Notes under the pieces: generated by a model | The model's database searches: none | What the model was told of the DNA's origin: nothing | What the model saw: only the letters and a program-made list of their open reading frames with translations | Translations under genes and position numbers: made by a program | Assembly: GCF_041956535.1 (NCBI RefSeq) | Contig: NW_027192192.1 | Span: forward strand, 995,796-1,059,795 | From: Calcarisporiella thermophila CBS 279.70 | Taxonomy: Eukaryota > Calcarisporiellomycota | DNA: 64,000 nt | Direction of reading: 5' to 3' | In this document: positions 45,866 to 57,910 of the stretch, piece after piece | How positions within the stretch are numbered: position 1 is the stretch's first letter | How the letters are laid out: the number at the start of each line of letters is the position of its first letter

Positions 45866-46713
45866 TAGGAGGGTCTATCGATACTGGTAAAAGAAAAATA
45901 AAACTACTGAAAAGGAGAAAAACTGACAAAATAAATAATCACTGATAAGCAAATCGCCCAATGGATTTTTGTGTTGCGTCACATAGATAAAGGAAATTGT
46001 GAAGACGTTTTGGTCAAATATTAAATACGTGTTCTATTAGTAATAAATAGACACGGTCCTGTTATTTGAAAGCGTGTAACACTATTCTTGCCAGACATAC
46101 TATCAGTGCTATTTTGATGGCCAGATCAATAGGATGTAGATAAGGCACTCAAAGTGGAACTGCCTTCTGGTTTTAACGTGGTTTTGCATAGCCCATTTAT
46201 TATGTGAAGATTTGAGATTTTGGCCTGGGCTTTCACCGCCAAGGTCTCAATTTAACAAAAATATATTGAAAACATTTAATGTAACGTGACTCTTGGTGGG
46301 CTCGGGGTGGTGATGGATTAGAGTGGCGTATTGAAATCAAAAGACTGAATTAAAAAAAAACTGAAGTACTTGCTAATTAAAGCTCGATGATATATTTTAA
46401 CCTCTCAATTCGAATTGTGCCGAATAAAGTCTTTGAAGAAATGAGTGAAAAATGTGCAGAGTAAACTTGATGCGAATTTGAAGTGGTTGAAAATTCCACG
46501 CATATCCCAAGTGTGCAAACCAGCCTATTCGAGCTAGTTGGGGACATATGTTCCACCTTACGCTAGAAATCATATCTTAGCAGTACTGTAAGGTCGATTT
46601 CTGATAGATATTAAGAGCGATTGGCCCACGTCACATAATTTCAAGATCGGTTTCTTATATAACAAACTACTAGTTCGTTCGCAAACTCGAGTTTCTTCGA
46701 AGAAAATAATAGA
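45866..46713. promoter_or_regulatory. Divergent intergenic region, 45260 gene / Derlin
   Basis: About 850 AT-rich bases contain no open frame of coding character. Probably the promoters of the flanking divergent genes. Confidence 0.4.
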
Positions 46714-47635
46714 ATGAACAGGAATCCACCGCAATCTAGCATACGATCGGAAATAAATGCATGGTTTCAGTCTATGCCTCCATGCACACGCTGGATGTTT
46801 GCTGCACTAGCCATCATTTCCGTTGGATCGTGGCTCTGGTTTTGGAACTGGACAAAATTAGATTTTGATCTCCTGTGGGAACTACAAGTAATTTGACTTT
46901 TTAGTGATTAAATATATAAATTTACTTACTAAGATATGTTTTCTCCATTTTGCTAGCTATGGCGTCTCATTACCTCTCTCTTTTTCCTGCCAAGAGGTTT
47001 CGACTTTATAATTTTCATGTATAGTTTCTGGCGTTACAGCACCCAATTGGAGCAGGAGATCTTTCGGGGACAAATTGCAGATTACCTCTATTTTTATATA
47101 TTCACTTTGCTTGTTGTTATGCCAGCGGCCTACTGTTATCAATATCCAATTCTGGGACGTGCATTAGTGCTTTCTTGCATATCACTCTGGGGAATCAAAT
47201 ATTCAGAGCAACCTATGAGATTCTATGGGATGCCTTTCAAGGTTTGTTGAATTCTATTGCTCATATCTAGTTTCTCTTGAATATTTAGATATTCTACAAT
47301 ATTAGGCCAAATATCTTGCGTTTCTCTATATTGGCTGGGACTTGATTATTAATGGAAGAGTCCCATATGATATGATCGCAGGTGCAGCTGGCGCCTATCT
47401 CTACAATTACCTTGATACCGAATATCCACTGCAGCATGGTGGTCGTCGTATTATTCAAACACCTCAAATTTTAAAACAAATGTTCCCAACTAGACAGCAG
47501 GCGGGTGGACAGAGGATTGGTAGAGGAGTTCAAATGCAGCCTTCAAGATGGACTTCGGGGAGAGACGACGATTCGAGCCGGGGACGAACAAACAGAGGGG
47601 AGCATAACTGGGGAACAGGCTATCGACTTGGCTAA
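46714..47635 (+). CDS. Derlin family ER membrane protein (Der1/Dfm1-like)
   Basis: Three exons (46714-46887, 46957-47241, 47306-47635) give 262 residues. The N-terminus NAWFQSMPPCTRWMFAALAI and ELQLWRLITSLFFLPRGFDF carry the derlin WR signature; YSFWRYSTQLEQEIFRGQIA and the multi-span core follow (YFYIFTLLVVMPAAYCYQYP, AKYLAFLYIGWDLIINGRVP). Another family feature is AGAAGAYLYNYLDTEYP, near the GxxxG of rhomboid pseudoproteases. Derlins form part of the retrotranslocation channel of ER-associated degradation. The basic, Gln/Gly/Arg-rich tail ends HNWGTGYRLG. The GTGYRLG end resembles the WGxGxxLG (SHP box, p97/Cdc48-binding) motif of Dfm1 and animal derlins, which favours Dfm1 over Der1. Confidence 0.92.
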
Positions 47636-48453
47636 GCCTTTAATAGGAAGCCTCTATCCACCATTTACTACATTTCTTTCCTGGCTGGAATAGAACCCTA
47701 ATATGAGTGTGCGTGAACTATATCTTTTTCTGTAACGAATACTTTGAGTTTCTTTTTTTCCCTTTAATTTATCTTTAGAACGGGTTATTTAACAATAAAT
47801 TTATGCTGCCGCTGTAGGTTGAATCGCAGATTCGAGTGTGCAGTTTGCAATGCAATCAGCTCGGAATATATACGTATACATGGTGATTTTGCCAGTTTAA
47901 ATATATGCCGGTTCTTGTAAGAATAACTCTATTGGACCATAAAGGAGTAATTTTCAGGATACTGCATCCAAAATGAATACCTCAGCGAAATAGCACAAAA
48001 TGGCTAGTTTGTGGACTGAGGGGTAGTCGGAAATCATGATATAAAGAACTAGGATAGTGAAAAACATCATTGTTTGTCGGCAATGAAGAAATTTTAGCCA
48101 AAACGCGATAGGATACAAGTGCGTGCAAAAATGAATGGTTCTTGATATATCGCTTGTCGGTTGACAAGTTGCCACAGTGTGGCTTTTCACCGTGAGATTT
48201 CTCCCCCTATGTAACGATTTCGTCCAACTTTTTTGTCAACTAAGTTTTATTTTGATTTTATTGTTGAGGCATTTTCAGCCTGATCGCCCTCCTCATTAAG
48301 GCGTGGTCTCCATCCGCGTTGGAAAGTCACCCAACTTTGGTTGTCTCCCCTCTTCACTCTACATCTTTTAACCTCTATCCATTCTGCTCTCTTCCGCCTC
48401 TTCCTATTTCTGGACCCCTCAATCACTTTGAGAAACGCTTTCTAGACTGATAA
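47636..48453. other. Intergenic
   Basis: These 818 AT-rich bases are the 3' flank of the Derlin gene and the promoter of the methyltransferase gene, with a C/T-rich stretch at 48335-48420. A minus-strand frame at 47954-48190 is Phe/His/Cys-rich without domain features. No RNA gene recognised. Confidence 0.45.
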
Positions 48454-49596
48454 ATGCAAAACGATACTGAACTCTTCTCTAGGATTCAAAGTTATCTTCT
48501 TACCAAATCCCGTGAGAAAAACTTGGATGCGCTATTGCGGAATGATATTATATCCCAGCTCGAGGAGAAGTGTCGGCTTCAATTCTTCGAGACGGTCATC
48601 CCTCGTTTGAAAGATATCAGTGCCGATTCAGAGGAGTCAGAGGAGAGCGAAGGAGAAAGCAAATGGGCCTGGGAGCAGTTGACCCGGGTTGCTGTTCCTT
48701 TTTTACTCAGAGTGGTTGCGGAAAATGAAGAGGAGGAGAAGGAGGAGAAGGAGGAGGAGGAGCAACAGGGAAAAGGGGAAAATGGAGAGGTAGAGAAGGA
48801 TATGCTTGAGCGCGCTGCAAAACTCATCACTCTGTTTTGTGGCCGCGAAGGTATGTGTAAATAGCCCATTTCGTCCCTCGCTTACACTTTCCGCTAGTGC
48901 CCATCTAGCCATTACAGATCATTATAATATCCTCTCTCCCCCAATACAGCTACAGGTGCGCTGTCCCGAACATGGCGCTTTCCTCGTGAGCAAGGAGAGA
49001 GCTTGCCAGTCTTAATTCATGAAACGAATTTCGAGGACACTGATCATCTAGGTTTCACCACCTGGAATTCGGCACCCCTTCTTGCTCGCCGCATCTCGCA
49101 GCGGCTTCTACTCCCCAACCCCGCTGATCTCCGCATACTGGAGCTTGGGACCGGCACGGGGCTCCTCGGAATTGTCTGCGCAAAAATGGGAGCCGGTAAA
49201 GTCGTCCTTACGGATTTCCACGCCCGTGTGCTGGAAAATGCGGCTCACAACGTGCGCGAGAACCAGTGCGAAGCTAACGCGGAGGTGCGTCGCCTAGATT
49301 GGAGGAAGTATGCCGAGGAAAATGAGCTTGGCATGTTCGACGTGGTGCTAGCTGCCGATGTAGTCTATGAGGCGGAGCATGCACGCTTGCTACCGCATGT
49401 GATACGTAAACACCTGAAGAAAGCCAAGGGGGTCTGCCTGATGTGTTTACCGCGGAGGAGGGGGTATTCGCAAGAGCTGGAGCTGTTTGAAAGGGAAATG
49501 GAAAACGGGGGGTTTCGACTTGTAAAGAAGGAGCTGGAGAGAGGCTTCGGTGCCGACAAAGACGGCGAATATCAAGTCTATGAATACCAGCCGTAG
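48454..49596 (+). CDS. SAM-dependent methyltransferase of the METTL21/Efm (methyltransferase-16) family
   Basis: Two exons (48454-48850, 48950-49596) give 347 residues. The N-terminal helical domain (LFSRIQSYLLTKSREKNLDA) is interrupted by an acidic low-complexity loop (Glu/Lys runs, bases 48728-48800). The catalytic domain has TWNSAPLLARRI, motif I ILELGTGTGLLGIVCAKMGA, motif II KVVLTDFHARVLENAAHNVR, and the post-motif DVVLAADVVYEAEHARLLPH, where family members usually have DxxY. METTL21/Efm enzymes methylate lysines on translation factors and chaperones. The extra N-terminal domain suggests Efm2 or Efm3 (eEF2 methyltransferases), but I cannot decide between them. The second exon was placed by the CAATACAG acceptor, which preserves frame. 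Confidence 0.85.
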
Positions 49597-50227
49597 CAAT
49601 ATAATAAAGATTCTCTATTTATCCCGTGACCCACAGGGTGATAGCCTTGGAAGTCGTGGACAAATTGTAAGATGGTTACTTCAGACTACCATGTGTTTTT
49701 ACCTGGCTAGCAAAGAGAGAAAGATGGAATAGACCAGGAAGGGAATAGCAAAGAAAAAGAAAAGGAAGAAGGACGACGAAAAGTGAGAGGAGAGAAAGAA
49801 TAGATAGGAAGAAGGCGAGAAAGAGAAAGAGAGGAGAAAGAGAAAAAGAAAGAGAAGTGGGGAAATACCGGAGGAGAACGGCCTAGTTTTAGGCCCAAAA
49901 CTTCGACAATTCTTGGTTTCCTATTTGGGCGTAGATGGAGAATGCCCGATTTTGACAGTTCTAGGCTGAATATAAAACCATACAATCGGCAAGCTCCAGG
50001 GAGACGCATTCGTGTAACTCGCGTGGGGACTTATATCAAATCAGCCCCTATCTCTCCTGTTTGTTTTCGTTCGCTCTGTAAATTTCCAAAATTTTCGATT
50101 ATTTTCCTGCCCTTGTAAGAATCCTGCGTGCTTGCCATTCTCCACTGATTATCGGCCTGCTCTATTGCTGCGCTCCATAGCCTTCATCCATTTCCTCAAG
50201 TGTTGTTCTCTGGCCTTGCCCAACTTC
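49597..50227. other. Intergenic with purine tract, promoter of the MFSD1-like gene
   Basis: The spacer holds a strongly strand-asymmetric GA-rich tract at 49735-49862 and then mixed sequence. The transporter frame is open back to 50132 with an earlier in-frame ATG. No RNA gene seen. Confidence 0.5.
49735..49862 (+). repeat. Imperfect polypurine (GAAA/GAGA) tract
   Basis: About 125 bases consist almost wholly of A and G on the plus strand with few interruptions. Polypurine stretches of this length can form triplex (H-DNA) or exclude nucleosomes; here the tract lies 370-490 bases upstream of a start codon. Confidence 0.8.
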
Positions 50228-52152
50228 ATGCACCGGACTCCCAACGCTGGACCTCTAGAGAACAATGGCGGCAGGTTTCATGAATATGAATCAGCATTTC
50301 CCCTCTTCCACTCCCCAGTGACCCCGAAAAAACGCCGGCTAACGTACCGGCACTGGATCGTGCTGCTGCTGGCATGTCTGTTGCTCTTTGGCAACTATTA
50401 TGCATACGAGCTACCTGCGGTAGGTTTTATTTTATATGAAATCTGATTATTCCAATGTCCCAAAAGAAATGACCTCACACTGTCTTGGACTTCTTTAGGC
50501 GCTTAATCTCCAACTCAACGAGCGATTGGGCTCCGATTATGCGACGTGGCAGTATCAGCTCAATCTTCTCTTCACCATATCCTCTCTTCCCAACATATTT
50601 ATGCCCCTGCTAGGAGGCGTCGGCGTTGACCGCTTGGGCGCGGATCGAATGCTTATCGCTTTTACATTCTTTGTATGTATCGGGCAAGTTCTCTTCGCCT
50701 TTGGCGTGTATATACGCTCTTTTTCAATCATGTGTATCGGGAGACTAATCTACGGTATTGGCGGTGGAAGCCTTGAGGTCAGCCAGGCTAAAATCACCAC
50801 CGACTGGTTCAAATCGTATGCGCTCTCTTTTGCACTTGGAATGGTAAGTTTTTTTTTCCCTCCTTGCCCTAGGGTCCATTTTTCCACGACAACTAACACA
50901 TATATACTCCATCAAGAACCTATCCATTGCCAGAGTAGCCTCCGCCCTGAACTACACAGTCTCTCCGAACATAGATCAAAAGCTTGGTGTCGTCTCTGCC
51001 TGCTGGGCCGCCGCTTTCCTGTGTATACTCTCTGCGTTCTGCGCCACCGCCCTCATCCGCCTCGATCGACCTGAATCGCGCATGCGTGCCGGGGTCAGTT
51101 TTGACGGGAAACGCCACGTCGGCACTATCGTACGGTCGGAGTCTGGTATTCCACAGGCGTTCTTAACGGACGAGGAGCGAGAGGATACCTTCGACGAGGA
51201 TGACAAGATGAACCTGAAGGAGATATTCTCGCTACGGCTCGCCTTCTGGGTGCTATGCTTGATTTGTATTATGCTTTATGGTAAAATGCGCTTTGCTCGT
51301 TAGAGTTTGCTTATGGCGAGGTCCACTCACACTTGACTATATTTTATGTTGCCTTTTACAGGGGCCATCCAGCCATTCATGCACATCAGTTCCGACTTCC
51401 TTCAGAGCAAATGGTACTATGGCCAGCCGCACCTGGCGGGGCTGGTTCAATCGATCCCCGATAGTATCGCCTCCATCCTCTCTCCTCTGTGCGGCTTTCT
51501 GGTGGACACACACGGCCACCGCGGCACGCTCTTGCCCATCTCGGCGGCGATCATGGGCGCCAGCCACTTGGTGCTGGCCCTGTGCCGGCTCACCCCGGTG
51601 GTTGGATTCGCGGGCCTGGGGCTGGGGTATTCCTTGTTTGCCAGCGTGCTCTGGCCGTGTGTACCACTGCTCGTCGACCACACGCAACTCGGAACCGCCT
51701 ATGGGCTGTGCACCGTGGCGCTGAACCTGTCGCTCACGGGGTTCCCGCTTCTCGTTGCTCAGCTGCGCCAGTTTGTCGGCTTCGACCAGGTGGTGGTCTT
51801 TTTCTCCTCCCTTGCTCTCCTCGGCATGCTCCTTGGCATCTGGCTGTGTATCCTGGATCTTCGCATGGGCAGCCCGCTCCAGAAGGTCCATACGGAGCAC
51901 CACCTCGACACGGAGCCGCCGCAGAGCGGGCTGACAACGCGGGTGGTGAGTGACGGTGTGATCACGGTGGTGCCCCACCGGCACTCCATGACGGAGTGGA
52001 CCGACGATGCGGGAGTGGTGCACCACATCTGCGGCAGCGTCACCAAGACAAACGGCGAACAGGAGCCACTGATGAACTATATCTCAACGAACGGCTCGGT
52101 CCCCGTTAGAGGCGGCGAGGCGTATGGAACCATGCCCCAATCATGGAAGTAG
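50228..52152 (+). CDS. Major facilitator superfamily transporter, MFSD1-like
   Basis: Four exons (50228-50419, 50499-50843, 50917-51280, 51362-52152) give 563 residues. TM1 (WIVLLLACLLLFGNYYAYEL) is followed by PAALNLQLNERLGSDYATWQ and YQLNLLFTISSLPNIFMPLL, with LGGVGVDRLGADRM in loop 2-3, all typical of MFSD1. Later spans include YGIGGGSLEVSQAKITTDWF, LAFWVLCLICIMLYGAIQPF, DSIASILSPLCGFLVDTHGH and PCVPLLVDHTQLGTAYGLCT. The C-terminal tail is cytosolic and hydrophilic. Animal MFSD1 is a lysosomal uniporter that exports dipeptides and is stabilised by GLMP. A vacuolar location and peptide export here are inference. Exon 1 encodes a hydrophilic N-terminus with an FPLFHSP segment; the ATG at 50228 was chosen, but 50132 is also in frame. 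Confidence 0.87.
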
Positions 52153-52972
52153 ACTTGCTTTTATATATATATTTTTTTCTCTCGTGAAGATATGCCTCTT
52201 CTTATCTGGATAAGCCAAGTTATAGATTTCCATAGCTATTTTTTATTTTTTTTTTGTTTTACTTCTGGGATGAGCAAGGGGCTATGGCTTGTTTTTGGTT
52301 TGTCCACTCGCCTGTAAATTTCTGCTTTTCATTTATGACAAATACTTTGTTGTTATATTTTCCATTTCTCTCCTTCCCTGCTTCCCCTTGATATTTACCC
52401 CCCCCTTTTTTATAGGACGTCACTTTTGGATGTCTTCAGTTGCCTATTCTTATCTATATCTATCCACCTATCTATCTATTTACAGACACGCAGATATCGG
52501 ACGGAGCACTTTGTATACATCTTCTCATCTAAATAAAAAAAGTTCATTACCAAAAAAAATGAGCGAGAGTTTTTCTTTTTTTACATTTTTTTCTTTTCTC
52601 TTTAGAAGAAGCACACGCAAGCTACACAAAAGCTACATGTTGATAATGAGAGAATGAAAAAAAAAGCATAGAAAGAAAAGAGTGCACATTAGATAACACA
52701 AAAGAAGAGAAAGGAAAGAAAATGCAATCAACTCGAAACAAAAAAAAAAATAAATAAATAGGGGGAAAATGCTAGAAACAAAGAAAAATGCAAACGAAAG
52801 TATTTTTTCCAAAAAGAAATGAAAGACGAAGTATAATAACAGTAAGAAATAGAGCTGGAGATAAGTACTAGAGGGATAAAAATAGGGAGGGGGGGGGAGG
52901 CGAGAACAAGATAGGCATATAAATCGAGATAGCAATAGATATTGACACACAAAACGGCAGCCTGCAAGAGCT
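52153..52972. other. Convergent intergenic region, MFSD1-like / CDC24
   Basis: This region holds the two 3' flanks: T-rich after the transporter, a C8 run at 52398-52405, a TATC/TCTA microsatellite at about 52448-52480, then A-rich sequence and a G-run at 52885-52900 (C-rich in the CDC24 sense). Frames on the minus strand (52633-52976) are Phe/Leu-rich translations of A-rich DNA and are not credible. Confidence 0.6.
52448..52480 (+). repeat. (TATC)n-like microsatellite
   Basis: Imperfect tandem TATC/TCTA units lie in the 3' flank of the MFSD1-like gene. Confidence 0.7.
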
Positions 52973-55900
52973 TCAAGAGACGTAGAGGTGGACGGCCCCC
53001 GCTATGCTAGCAAACGCGAGCCGAACATCCTCATCCGAGTTCATGGTGACCATGTCCCCATCCTCGTCCTGGAACTTGATCCATAGCCGGTCCCCCTCCG
53101 CTTGGGTCGCCTGGGGGTTGCGCCGGATCTTGAGCTCGATCTTGGCCATCAGCTCGGAGAAGGGGATCGTGGTGGGAACCGTGATGACATACATGTCCTG
53201 GCCATAGTTCAACTTGAGTTTCCGCTGCGGCGCTCTCGGATCTGCCGTCGTCGAGGAGGCTATACTGCGGGACGCTTCGGAGCTGAAAGAGGACGCGAAC
53301 GGATCAGCAGCAGGTGGAGAGGTGGGCGTTTTATCCGCGTAGTTATAGTAGTAGTCCAGGGCCTCGGGCCAGACGCAGTAGGTGTCTGGAGCTACCTCTT
53401 CGGGGGGAGGATCGACTTTTCTCGAGGGAGCTGGCCGTGCGGGCTCGCGGTGTTTGGGAGGGGATGGAGGGGCGTCGGCGGAGAAATCTGGCGGGGGTGG
53501 GGGCGGGAGTGGGGCAGTCGGGGGAGGTGCGGTAGGGGGGGGTGGCAGTGATGAGGGAGGCGCTTGCCGCGTGGGTCGCCACGGTGCAGTGGGGAGAGCC
53601 TGTGATCTCGGGNNNNNNNNNNNNNNNNNNNNNNNNNNNNNNNNNNNNNNNNNNNNNNNNNNNNNNNNNNNNNNNNNNNNNNNNNNNNNNNNNNNNNNNN
53701 NNNNNNNNNNNNNNNNNNNNNNNNNNNNNNNNNNNNNNNNNNNNNNNNNNNNNNNNNNNNNNNNNNNNNNNNNNNNNNNNNNNNNNNNNNNNNNNNNNNN
53801 NNNNNNNNNNNNNNNNNNNNNNNNNNNNNNNNNNNNNNNNNNNNNNNNNNNNNNNNNNNNNNNNNNNNNNNNNNNNNNNNNNNNNNNNNNNNNNNNNNNN
53901 NNNNNNNNNNNNNNNNNNNNNNNNNNNNNNNNNNNNNNNNNNNNNNNNNNNNNNNNNNNNNNNNNNNNNNNNNNNNNNNNNNNNNNNNNNNNNNNNNNNN
54001 NNNNNNNNNNNNNNNNNNNNNNNNNNNNNNNNNNNNNNNNNNNNNNNNNNNNNNNNNNNNNNNNNNNNNNNNNNNNNNNNNNNNNNNNNNNNNNNNNNNN
54101 NNNNNNNNNNNNNNNNNNNNNNNNNNNNNNNNNNNNNNNNNNNNNNNNNNNNNNNNNNNNNNNNNNNNNNNNNNNNNNNNNNNNNNNNNNNNNNNNNNNN
54201 NNNNNNNNNNNNNNNNNNNNNNNNNNNNNNNNNNNNNNNNNNNNNNNNNNNNNNNNNNNNNNNNNNNNNNNNNNNNNNNNNNNNNNNNNNNNNNNNNNNN
54301 NNNNNNNNNNNNNNNNNNNNNNNNNNNNNNNNNNNNNNNNNNNNNNNNNNNNNNNNNNNNNNNNNNNNNNNNNNNNNNNNNNNNNNNNNNNNNNNNNNNN
54401 NNNNNNNNNNNNNNNNNNNNNNNNNNNNNNNNNNNNNNNNNNNNNNNNNNNNNNNNNNNNNNNNNNNNNNNNNNNNNNNNNNNNNNNNNNNNNNNNNNNN
54501 NNNNNNNNNNNNNNNNNNNNNNNNNNNNNNNNNNNNNNNNNNNNNNNNNNNNNNNNAACCGCGCCATCTCTCTGGGGGGGCTCTTCATTGCCTTCTTAAC
54601 GGGGAACGGGTCGGAGCGGGGTCGCCGCCATGATTTTTCCCTCTGTCGACTTCTCCTCCAACCTCTCCCCTTCTCCTCCTCCTCCTCCTCCTCCCTCCTC
54701 TTCCTCCTCCTCCTCCAAGATCTCGAAACTCGTCGCTTGCGAGTCTGTGTAGGGAGTGGGCGGGAAACTCGGGCTGCCCTCGCTGGGGGATTCGGTGGAG
54801 GGGGTAGGGGGATGGTGGTTGCCCATTAGCTTCTCCCAGGAAGGCCCGGAGACGGGTTTGGACTCGGGTGGGATCTGGTGGAGGGACGAGGAGAGATCTT
54901 GGGTTTGGGCTCGTTGCCTCAACGAGGGCCGCTCCATGGTTCTCGCAGTGGGGCCAGCCGATACATGCGACGCACTCGCACTTCGCGGCTTCGTTGAGGT
55001 GGACCGCTCGGGGGAAGGGACGGGCGTTCTTAGCTCTCCCAACATGGCGGCCGCCTTTGGGTTCGCTTGAAGGCGGTTGATCTGGCTTCGATTCCGCAGG
55101 CGGTCGATCATGCGTGCCCACTGGTGCATCACCTCCTCATTCCGGCACATCAGGGTAAACCAATTGCTTCCCGAATCGAAGTCGCGATAAGTAATGTCCA
55201 GGAAAAAGCCATCTACAGGAGACAGGGGGAAGAGGGGGGGGGATTGAGTCTTCGTTAGTTTTCATTTCCTGGGGGGATCCAATCCCGAATCTTTCCACAG
55301 AAACACCCTTACCTCCTTTCTGCGGCTTCACCTCCATCAGCATGTCCAGCAACACCTTCAGTTTCAGCCGGAGACTAGGCCGCCGTTTGCGCGACTCCTT
55401 CTCCTTGAAAAGAAACAAGGCGCCATCGAACAGATAGGCCTTGAGTTCACGCGTCGCATTCTCTCCGCCGCTGATCAGCATGATGAAGCTGTCGGAACTC
55501 GTGCTAAACATCACGGTGAAATCCTCCGCAAGACGCAGCTTGCCATAGGACTCTAGGGCCATATCCTAAAAATGGGAGAGCTCGGGTAAGCTTCTTCTGG
55601 TCGTGGGGCCACAATTGCTCGTCAAACAGCAGGCTTACCCTCCAGTCCTCCACCCGCGACTTGAGATCATCCTCCAGCTCCTGGTTTTCAATGGCTCGTT
55701 TAGCCTCGTTGACCCGCTCTACCGCGCGCTTGATCGCCTCCAACCCCTGCACTTGCTCCTGATAATAGGGATGGTCCTGCTCGGTGTACTTGACCAGCTC
55801 GGCCATTAGAAGAGCGTATTTGCACACGCGTTGGACGGGTTTGATGAGGAGGCTGGGCAGCTCCAGCCCCGGCTCCACCCCCAACTCCGCCTCCTTCAAC

Positions 55901-57030
55901 ACGGTGGTGTATGCGAGCGCGGTTTCGTTCGCCGCGTCATAGTTGCTGCAATAGGTCTGGTAACAGCCAAAGCCTCCTTCCATGCGGATAAACAGTTCGC
56001 CGAAGCGCTGCTCCCTCGGGGGTTTGTCGGCGTTGGACTCTATTCCAACCAGAAAGCGGCGCTGGAAGTCGACGATCTCGTTCAGGTTGGAGAAGATTTG
56101 GAAAACCTTGTCCGGAGGCAGGATCTGGTGGGTTGAGAGTGCGTGCATATACCGCTGGAGGCGTTCGAGATCTTGGACGTAGCGAAGCTCCGTGGTGCGC
56201 AGCTCGACGATGACTTTCGACCGCGGGTCGGAGCCGGCAGCCGTAGAAGGGGTGGAGAGAGGAGTGTCGAGCTGTGCAGGGGCACGGGAGATGCCGAGCC
56301 CTACGAGGGGAGCGCGGATGACCCCGCTCTCCTGGAGTTTTTGGAGGACAACATTGAGGGTGTTTACGACCTGGATGTATAAAGACGAAACGTGGGTCAA
56401 TCACTGGATATTGCAAATTCATGGAAAATAAAACAGGGAAAAAATGGAAACAGCATCAATCTGCAACCAGGGGAGGGGAGAGGGGGGAGGCGAGAGACAA
56501 AGCATTTCGAAAGCACCACTTGCCTTTACAAATCCATTGGTATCATCCTGGAATACGTCTCCGATTCGGAACAGCACTTCCTCCGGCAAACGAAGCTGGT
56601 CACGGCATGCAATTATGAAATGGTATACGCTTGCCTTTCTCGCATTGGTGTTGGAAAGTGCTCCGGAGCTCGAGTGATTCACCTTGAGCTTTTGCTTGAT
56701 TCCGGGCAGCTCATTGAAGAGCATGCACAGGGAATCACCTATTCGGCAGAACTGCCACAGAATATGCAGAGGATCAGTATCGGAGGCCTCCTCATTGGCC
56801 TTGCGAAGATAGTCTGCCGCGGAGGGCAGCTGGGCGATGAGCTCCAGGGCCGTGCGACAGTCCTGATAGAGAGAAAGGCCGGTGGTGGAGCGATAGGCAA
56901 TCACAGAGGGTTTAGCCGGGGGAGGGGGAGGGGGAGGGGTGGGGGAGGAGGGGCGCCGGGAGAGCGAGGCATAGTCTTGGGCGGGAGGGCGTGGCAGGAA
57001 TGAGTTGGCAGTATGGACTATCGTGGTCAT
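52973..57030 (-). CDS. CDC24: Cdc42 guanine-nucleotide exchange factor Cdc24 (CH-DH-PH-PB1), interrupted by assembly gap
   Basis: Exon 1 (57030-56524) holds the CH/CDC24-type domain (LYQDCRTALELIAQLPSAAD, ending FQDDTNGFVK). Exon 2 from 56370 holds the RhoGEF (DH) domain: VIVELRTTELRYVQDLERLQ, CR3-like LPSLLIKPVQRVCKYALLMA. Exons from 55567 carry the PH domain (LAEDFTVMFSTSSDSFIMLI; DITYRDFDSGSNWFTLMCRN, then VMHQWARMIDRL). A long Ser/Pro-rich linker runs into the N gap (53613-54556). The visible frame stops at 54596, so an intron or exon boundary must lie there. Beyond the gap a polyproline stretch leads to a PB1 domain (KLKLNYGQDMYVITVPTTIP; IKFQDEDGDMVTMNSDEDVR), the Bem1/NADPH-oxidase-R partner-binding module. 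Cdc24 activates Cdc42 for polarity and tip growth. Intron 1 (56371-56523) has a GC donor if the conserved FVKVVN is kept. Confidence 0.93.
53613..54556. other. Assembly gap (run of N)
   Basis: 944 undetermined bases lie inside the CDC24 gene, between the PH-domain exon and the PB1 exon. Both flanks are C/G-rich and repetitive (CTCC and polyproline-coding), which probably explains the assembly failure. Long frames of X crossing this gap are artefacts. Confidence 0.98.
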
Positions 57031-57910
57031 GTCAAAGGGATATGGAACACCACCCGACTCTGCTGTGAATCAACAATAGCTTAGTCCTAATTCTGTAAGC
57101 AAGGAGAGGGGAAGCGAGCTAGGGGTTGGGTATGCAATCCACGATCCGCAGCTTCCGTCTCGACAACAAATGGGCAACAAAGAGCTATAGGGCGGGCCTG
57201 GCAGGAAGAAAGGGGAAAAGAAGAAGAGCTGCTGAAAAAAGCACACTTTGAAGCAAAGGGGAGAAAGAACGATATCCCGAAATGGACCCACTCCCGATAC
57301 GATCCCTTTCTGCTGGCCTTGGCCCCTCTCCGCTCACCCACTTCCTGCTTTCTTTATCGATTCCGTGCTCGCCTCGCTTGTTTGCTCACGGATTATTTAA
57401 GCTCAAGCTGGTCTCCGAAAAAAAATGGGGCTTGCGCAACCGGCACAAATCCACACGGATCGCGACGAGTCACGAAATGCCCAATATGGCTGAAAGCGCG
57501 AATCGAGCGGAGGCGGGGTGGGCCCAGATCCCCCGCCCCGTGACTGCGTCTCCTGCGAAGCGATCTTCCTTTCCAGTGCTCTGCTTAGTTTATTGACACC
57601 GCAAGCTCGATAGCGCTTGTGCGCTTCAAGCACATTACATCACAACTTGTCCTCGTGCCAAACGGAATGAGGAGGAGAAATTAAAGTATCACCCTGCTAG
57701 CCTCGCCTTCATTCCAAGCCTAAATGGTTGGCTTTGCAAAAGAAGAGGAACACATGTCAAAATCAGATAGCTACAGGTCATTGGGATCTGTCAAAGCCAA
57801 ATCGGAAAAAAGTAAAATAAAGGCAAATAAATAGGATGACAGAAATGGGAGGGGGGAACCCGGGAGGAGGAGGGGGGGAGAAGAAGGAGGAAATGGCATA
57901 GAAATACATG
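57031..57910. other. CDC24 promoter and syntaxin 3' flank
   Basis: About 880 bases without a supported gene. Several short frames on both strands (57070-57633) overlap one another and have no domain. A C-rich tract in the minus-strand sense (57847-57880) directly follows the syntaxin stop codon. Confidence 0.5.

Noticed and set aside
52633-52976. Minus-strand Phe/Leu-rich frames that look like membrane proteins
   Set aside because: They are translations of A-rich 3' flank DNA; the hydrophobicity is a composition artefact.
53382-54633. Long frames of mostly X residues
   Set aside because: They read through the N gap and contain no sequence information.
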